Shown here in pieces: positions 6,014 through 9,503 of a DNA stretch of 9,503 nt; position 1 is the stretch's first letter, and each line of letters starts with the position of its first letter. The position numbers were made by a program, and so were the translations under genes. The notes under the pieces were generated by a model. It was not told the DNA's origin. It searched no databases and saw nothing but the letters and a program-made list of their open reading frames with translations. Origin of the DNA: Pseudomonadota bacterium (GTDB taxonomy: Bacteria > Pseudomonadota > Alphaproteobacteria > Rhizobiales > Xanthobacteraceae); NCBI GenBank assembly GCA_023405565.1, contig JAEXXW010000413.1:1-9503 (forward strand). Reading direction: 5' to 3'.

Positions 6014-7642
6014 TTAAGCAATAGCGATCAGGCGCCTGATCTCGGGTACCGCGGCAGCAATGAGATCGGCCCATGGTTGCCGAAGGCCTTGCCGATGAAG
6101 CCGCATCTGAGCATAAAACGGGCTGTCGCTGCGGTCTGTAAACCAGTACCAGAAGCGTGCGTGCCCGAAAGGCAAGAAAGTCCATGTGGGCCGCCCGAGT
6201 GCCCCGGCCAGATGGACAGTCGTGTTGCTGACTGACACGACAGCGTCGCAAGCACAGATAAGTGAGGCGAGGCCATCGATGTCATTCGTATTGTCGATGT
6301 CATCGAGATGTTCGACAGTTACACCAAGCTCACGCTCTGCTGCTCCACGGTCCGCTGCCGTGTCACCGTATTGAAGATCGACAAAGCGGCAATTAGGCAA
6401 CCGCAAAACTTCGGCGAAATCGGTCAGCTGCGCGCTTTTGGCCTTTTCAAATCTCGGGTTTTTACTTTTCCAGGACACCCCGATAACGCTTCGTCCATCA
6501 GCGGCAAGCCGCTGGCGGAGGGCGAGCGTTCGATCCCGATCGGCAACGAGGAACTGCTCGCGCTTGGGGAAATCATCAAAACTACGCCGAAGATATTGAC
6601 CTATGCTGCCAATCGGCGCCTGCGCCGCGATTTTTTCGTTATGAAAAGTCCCAGCATTCACGGTCTTAATATCAGGGAAGGATCGCGCGAAAAGGCTAAC
6701 TAGCCGCGGAGCCACTTCCGCTACCACATCCGTCGCGCGATCGGTCAATTCCGACATCATGCTGGCATACAGAATCTGGTCGCCAAGCCCCTGCTCACCC
6801 CGGATAAAAAGCGTGCCGTCCACATGCGCGCCCTTCCAACTGGGCCGCAGATAGGATTTTTCCCTTTCGTCCACCTTGCCGTCGAGTCGGCCGTCATAAC
6901 ATTCCCAGCCCTCCTCGAATCGCCCGATGCTCAACAGCAAGAGACCCTTATTGGACTTGATATCAGGATCTGCCGCGCTGAGAGCCAAGCCTTGATTGAA
7001 GTGGAAGAGCGCGTCATCCGAATGCCCAAGTATCTGGAGAGCGCCACCCATGTTTTTGTGTATGGCCGAAACGGTGGGATTGAATCGCAGCGCTTGCCGA
7101 TAGCAATCGACAGCCTCCTCCCATCGATTGAGCTCCTGAAGTGCATTCCCTCGTGAAAAATGTGCAAATCCGTTGTCGGGGGATCGCTGCACAGCTTGTT
7201 CTGCATCGGCGAGCGCTTCTTCAAAGCGTCCAAGATACAAAAGCGCTTCGCAACGATCGTTAATCGCCGCTCCGTCGCCTGGCGCAGCCAGAATAAGATT
7301 ACAACAGGCCAGCACCTCGTCGTAACGTGACAAGGATTTGAATGCGACGGCAAGTTTGGTCAACGTCGGCAAACATGCAATCAGTGTCTGCTCGGGTGTC
7401 GAGCTATACTCGATGCTCGTGGAAACAAGCTCGAGAGCGGACTCGAGAGCGCCTTTTTGCAAGCGCAAGACACCAAGAAGCTGAAACCCATGGATAGACC
7501 GAGGTTCGTGTTCGAGCGCTTTTAAATAAAGCTTCTCGGCTTCCTCGAGACGATTCTGACGATGCAGATGAAGCCCACGCTTCAAGATTTCGGCTGTATC
7601 AAAGGCTCCCACCTTGGGCCGTTTCGCCTGCATCACAGACAT
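6014..7642 (-). CDS. TPR-glycosyltransferase, FlmG-like candidate flagellin glycosyltransferase
   Basis: This 542-aa protein has two parts. Residues about 17-250 are consecutive tetratricopeptide repeats, with motifs such as GLHLHRQNRLEEAEKLYLKAL, EALLYLGRFEEALADAEQAV and GNALQELNRWEEAVDCYRQAL. Residues about 277-540 form a GT-B type domain resembling heptosyltransferase-like enzymes: LFIRGEQGLGDQILYASMM near 278-296, VIGVSWKSKNP at 386-396 and VSVSNTTVHLAGALGRPTW at 469-487. The arrangement matches Caulobacter FlmG, in which TPRs bind flagellin and the GT domain transfers a nonulosonic acid to Ser/Thr. The donor sugar here is unknown, since no sugar-biosynthesis gene lies in the window. No membrane segment is seen. 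The start ATG 7640-7642 lies 14 bases after the upstream glycosyltransferase stop with a weak AGAGAG site, so the two form an operon. Other possible roles include polysaccharide synthesis. Confidence 0.85.
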   Translation of the reverse strand: MSVMQAKRPKVGAFDTAEILKRGLHLHRQNRLEEAEKLYLKALEHEPRSIHGFQLLGVLRLQKGALESALELVSTSIEYSSTPEQTLIACLPTLTKLAVAFKSLSRYDEVLACCNLILAAPGDGAAINDRCEALLYLGRFEEALADAEQAVQRSPDNGFAHFSRGNALQELNRWEEAVDCYRQALRFNPTVSAIHKNMGGALQILGHSDDALFHFNQGLALSAADPDIKSNKGLLLLSIGRFEEGWECYDGRLDGKVDEREKSYLRPSWKGAHVDGTLFIRGEQGLGDQILYASMMSELTDRATDVVAEVAPRLVSLFARSFPDIKTVNAGTFHNEKIAAQAPIGSIGQYLRRSFDDFPKREQFLVADRDRTLALRQRLAADGRSVIGVSWKSKNPRFEKAKSAQLTDFAEVLRLPNCRFVDLQYGDTAADRGAAERELGVTVEHLDDIDNTNDIDGLASLICACDAVVSVSNTTVHLAGALGRPTWTFLPFGHARFWYWFTDRSDSPFYAQMRLHRQGLRQPWADLIAAAVPEIRRLIAIA

Positions 7643-7656
7643 TGACGTCTCTCTGC

Positions 7657-8421
7657 TTACTTTGCGGGCGCGGCGAAATTCTGCTCGTCAAGAGGAGCGA
7701 GTGAAGGCGATATGACCTGAGGAACCTCATCGATGAGGGCGCGCATGAGGTCGCGCTCAGCCACCCACTCCTTGGCGTATTCCACATTCTGCCAGTTTTC
7801 GAACCATGGGCCGCCACGGGTGAAGTGAACGGCCTTCGGCGTATCGGTGGTCGGTACCTCGTTCCAGCCTTCGAGCCAATTCCATTCGGTCGCGAGCTCG
7901 CCGATATCCTCGTCCGCCACCCATTGCAGTCTGTGCAGATAGGCGCCGCTTTCGGTGTTGACGACTTTCGGCGTCAGCGTTCGGACGGACGGATGATTGC
8001 AATTGAAGAGGAGAAGCGACGACCAGTTCTTCCGCGGATAGACAGTCTGAACCACACCGTCCATCTTGGTCGTTTCTTTCGGCCGATAGTCGTGCTGGAC
8101 ACAATAGACGGCCTTGTCTGTGTCTGCCTGGTCCAGCAATTCTGCAACGTCGCCAAACCAGAGAAAATCGCAATCGAAAAACAGAGCCCAACCCTGAAAG
8201 CCAGCAAGCGCCGGTGTTAAAAAGCGGGAATAGGTGAATTCTGTTGTGGCGAGCGGATCGATATTTCGCCAATAGAATCCTGCCGCAACCATCTCATCAA
8301 GCTTGATCGGGAAAACTTCGAGAGGAATGGAGGCGTGACGGAGTAGGGAATGACGAGCCACTTCATAGGCCTCATTTTCACGACGATCCCAGCCAATAAA
8401 GACGCGAAGAGCCGGCGACAT
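7657..8421 (-). CDS. GT-A type glycosyltransferase with DCD motif (GT8-like)
   Basis: This product of about 254 aa starts with LRVFIGWDRRENEAYEVARHSL, a nucleotide-sugar binding strand and helix. It has the metal-binding DxD motif as LFFDCDFLWFGDVAELL (residues about 80-96) and a later KAVHFTRGGPWF segment (about 196-207) resembling the C-terminal donor- and metal-binding HFxG element of GT8-like enzymes. FTYSRFLTPAL precedes the DxD region, as is usual. It has no signal peptide or transmembrane helix, so it should act in the cytoplasm. I prefer ATG 8419-8421 over the adjacent ATG 8422-8424, because the GGAG at 8428-8431 then lies six bases away rather than three. It is first in a two-gene operon with the TPR-glycosyltransferase, so it may extend or prime the flagellin glycan. 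The donor and acceptor cannot be told from sequence. Confidence 0.85.
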   Translation of the reverse strand: MSPALRVFIGWDRRENEAYEVARHSLLRHASIPLEVFPIKLDEMVAAGFYWRNIDPLATTEFTYSRFLTPALAGFQGWALFFDCDFLWFGDVAELLDQADTDKAVYCVQHDYRPKETTKMDGVVQTVYPRKNWSSLLLFNCNHPSVRTLTPKVVNTESGAYLHRLQWVADEDIGELATEWNWLEGWNEVPTTDTPKAVHFTRGGPWFENWQNVEYAKEWVAERDLMRALIDEVPQVISPSLAPLDEQNFAAPAK

Positions 8422-8432
8422 CATTAACTCCG

Positions 8433-8455
8433 TACGATCTGAAATGCAGATCGTA
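8433..8455 (-). promoter_or_regulatory. Perfect 9-bp inverted repeat beside the ribosome binding site of the glycosyltransferase operon
   Basis: TACGATCTG and CAGATCGTA flank the loop AAATG. The repeat ends one base before the GGAG at 8428-8431 that serves the downstream glycosyltransferase. On RNA it would form a hairpin next to the ribosome binding site; on DNA it is a good dimer-binding site. The left arm shares TACGATCT with 5180-5187 in the flagellin/methyltransferase intergenic region. Confidence 0.5.
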
Positions 8456-8462
8456 TGGTTAA
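8455..8462 (-). promoter_or_regulatory. TTAACCAT motif (CtrA half-site type) upstream of the glycosyltransferase operon
   Basis: TTAACCAT on the minus strand lies 33 bases before the chosen glycosyltransferase start and touches the inverted repeat at 8433-8455. The same octamer precedes flagellin A and flbT on the same strand, hinting at common control of filament and modification genes. Confidence 0.35.
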
Positions 8463-8566
8463 CGCTTAGTAGCTAATAAATGGTTCACGACGCGATAACG
8501 GCATGTCTCTGGATTGAGGCGTCGTTCGCCGGTTGCAAATTGGATGTGCGTCAGGACTGGCACGTC

Positions 8567-8641
8567 GATGCTGACGCCATCTTGAGTCTCTGAAAGAGTT
8601 TAAAGATCGCAGGTTCGAGCAGGCGGCAGGGATGCTGACGC
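8567..8641 (+). repeat. Pair of 11-bp direct repeats in intergenic region
   Basis: GATGCTGACGC occurs at 8567-8577 and again at 8631-8641, 53 bases apart, between the glycosyltransferase operon and the 115-aa gene. The rest of 8463-8675 shows no gene and no clear terminator. The function of the repeats, if any, is unknown. Confidence 0.35.
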
Positions 8642-8675
8642 GTTTGGTGCTTCGCCTGGTTCAGTGTGATGAGAG

Positions 8676-9023
8676 CTACACTTCGAGATCGGCCCGCGGT
8701 GTATCTTCGCCTGTATCTGTTGCGGGTAAAGACGGTGGCACGATGGCAGCGCGCGCATAAGCCTGCTGCCGCAACATCGCTTCATCCTTGCGCTCGCGGC
8801 GTGTTTTGCGGGCTTCACGCTCGCGGTTCAGCAATGACTGGCATTGCGCGTCGAGCGCGGGATCATGCGAGCCGGAATCCGGCGCCGTGTGGTCTGAGAT
8901 ATTTGATTGCTGACCGGCATTGACACTGAGCGAAGGCGCAAGGTCCGTACGGACGATGTTGTTGCGTCCCGCTGTTCTGCGCACCGTGGTGTCACGTGGC
9001 CTGATGGTGAAACTCGTATCCAT
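8676..9023 (-). CDS. Uncharacterised 115-aa hydrophilic protein, probably flagellum-associated
   Basis: I do not recognise a characterised family. The protein starts MDTSFTIRPRDTTVRRTAG, continues as a polar, apparently disordered stretch rich in Asn, Ser, Asp and Ala, then has a strongly charged helix around residues 60-90 (CQSLLNREREARKTRRERKDEAMLRQQAYARA) and a Pro/Thr tail. It has no signal peptide or membrane segment. It lacks the C-terminal pattern expected of FlaG, although its size and disordered N-terminus are similar. The ATG at 9021-9023 is preferred over the GTG at 9027-9029, because GGAAGG (9029-9034) lies five bases before the ATG and would overlap the GTG. The upstream neighbour is FlgN-like, so a role as a flagellar accessory or export-related protein is plausible but unproven. 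The leader can fold over the ribosome binding site. Confidence 0.7.
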   Translation of the reverse strand: MDTSFTIRPRDTTVRRTAGRNNIVRTDLAPSLSVNAGQQSNISDHTAPDSGSHDPALDAQCQSLLNREREARKTRRERKDEAMLRQQAYARAAIVPPSLPATDTGEDTPRADLEV

Positions 9024-9024
9024 G

Positions 9025-9064
9025 GTCACCTTCCGGCGCTTTCTGCGCCAAGCGATGAGGTGAC
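9025..9064 (-). promoter_or_regulatory. Nested leader hairpin overlapping the ribosome binding site of the 115-aa gene
   Basis: GTCACCT 9025-9031 pairs perfectly with AGGTGAC 9058-9064 (7 bp), and within it GGCGC 9035-9039 pairs with GCGCC 9045-9049 around TTTCT. On the minus strand the outer stem takes in AGGTGAC, which includes part of the GGAAGG ribosome binding site and the bases just before the ATG, so folding would hide the start. Confidence 0.45.
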
Positions 9065-9163
9065 GGGACGCTAGTCTGCTTCCTTTAATGGCCAGTCGGG
9101 AATTTCAGTAAAAATGTACGAGCCCGCCACCTTGTGTCGTATGTGCCGGCGAGAGTGAACGAT

Positions 9164-9199
9164 CCCGAAATCCGGACGCTAAACCTGCCGGATTCCGGG
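9164..9199 (-). terminator. Stem-loop after the FlgN-like gene, possible weak terminator or attenuator
   Basis: CCCGAAATCCGG at 9164-9175 pairs with CCGGATTCCGGG at 9188-9199 through 11 of 12 positions (one A-C mismatch), with a 12-base loop. On the minus strand it starts 39 bases after the FlgN-like stop. No U-tract follows, so it may be a processing or attenuation structure rather than an intrinsic terminator. Confidence 0.45.
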
Positions 9200-9237
9200 T
9201 CGCTTCGTTGTTGACGCCTCAGACAACTGAAAAAGGA

Positions 9238-9503
9238 CTATAGCACCCGGCTCACGGCGAGTGGTTGCGATACGTTTGCGCCCGGTCCGTTCGGGCGGCC
9301 CTCTGCGCTATACGTGGACGGCGACGACTTGCGCACGAGTTCGTCCCACACACCGCGCACGATTCCTTCAGAAACCGCATGCGCTGTCGCGAGGACAGTG
9401 AGGTTCATTTGCAACGCGGCGTGAAATTCGCCGTGCTTGCGTTGCAGTTCGGCCAGTGCATTTGGCTCTTCGCCCGTCAATTGGGAGCGTAGCTCGTTGA
9501 GCT
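9238..9503 (-). CDS. FlgN-like flagellar export chaperone, C-terminal part, truncated at right edge
   Basis: The frame is open from the right edge to TAG 9238-9240, giving about 87 visible residues; the start lies outside the window. The sequence is LNELRSQLTGEEPNALAELQ, then KHGEFHAALQMNLTVLATAHAVSEGIVRGVWDELVR, then SPSTYSAEGRPNG and a Pro/Gly tail. A long amphipathic helix with the pattern L..N..VL..H..AV.E followed by a short TYSA motif resembles the C-terminus of FlgN-family proteins in Bradyrhizobium-like flagellar loci. FlgN is a cytoplasmic chaperone that keeps the hook-associated proteins FlgK and FlgL soluble and delivers them to the export gate. FlgL is encoded at the other end of the window, which fits. 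The call is made from a remembered pattern and only part of the protein. Confidence 0.6.
   Translation of the reverse strand, partial: LNELRSQLTGEEPNALAELQRKHGEFHAALQMNLTVLATAHAVSEGIVRGVWDELVRKSSPSTYSAEGRPNGPGANVSQPLAVSRVL

Noticed and set aside
8559..8573. Sigma-54-like promoter TGGCACG...TGCT on the plus strand
   Set aside because: The GG to GC spacing is one base short of that required by sigma-54, and no plus-strand gene follows.

Overview
The window looks like part of the flagellar locus of an alphaproteobacterium, most likely a Hyphomicrobiales member close to Bradyrhizobium, Rhodopseudomonas or Afipia. The pointers are a FlbT-FlaF pair (flagellin regulators restricted to this class), a FlgL C-terminus of the type found in that order, two tandem cysteine-free flagellins with large variable inserts, GC-rich codon use and TTAACCAT-type motifs in front of genes. 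No plasmid, phage, insertion sequence, CRISPR or RNA gene was seen.

Layout from left to right. The 3' end of flgL (+) meets flaF (-) at a strong bidirectional terminator. Reading leftward on the minus strand are flagellin A (503 aa, 3516-5027), flagellin B (599 aa, 1534-3333), flbT and flaF. Each flagellin has its own GC-rich terminator, and the two terminators are related copies. A 439-base intergenic region (5028-5466) separates the flagellins from a small plus-strand SAM-dependent methyltransferase. That gene ends tail to tail, 10 bases away, with a leftward pair: a TPR-glycosyltransferase with the same modular design as Caulobacter FlmG, and a GT-A type glycosyltransferase with a DCD motif. 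Further right, still on the minus strand, are a 115-aa protein of unknown function, probably flagellar, and the C-terminal part of a FlgN-like export chaperone that runs off the right edge.

How the parts may work together. Flagellins are made, probably dosed by FlbT/FlaF at the level of mRNA and secretion, possibly glycosylated in the cytoplasm by the TPR-glycosyltransferase and its GT-A partner, and polymerised beyond the hook-filament junction that includes FlgL. The methyltransferase may decorate the glycan or flagellin, but this is suggested only by position. The most interesting points are the modification cassette beside the flagellins, the two- versus three-module variable domains of the two flagellins, the 59-base flbT/flaF overlap, and inverted repeats placed at or near ribosome binding sites of several genes. 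Functions are inferred from recognised protein patterns and gene order; no database search was run.
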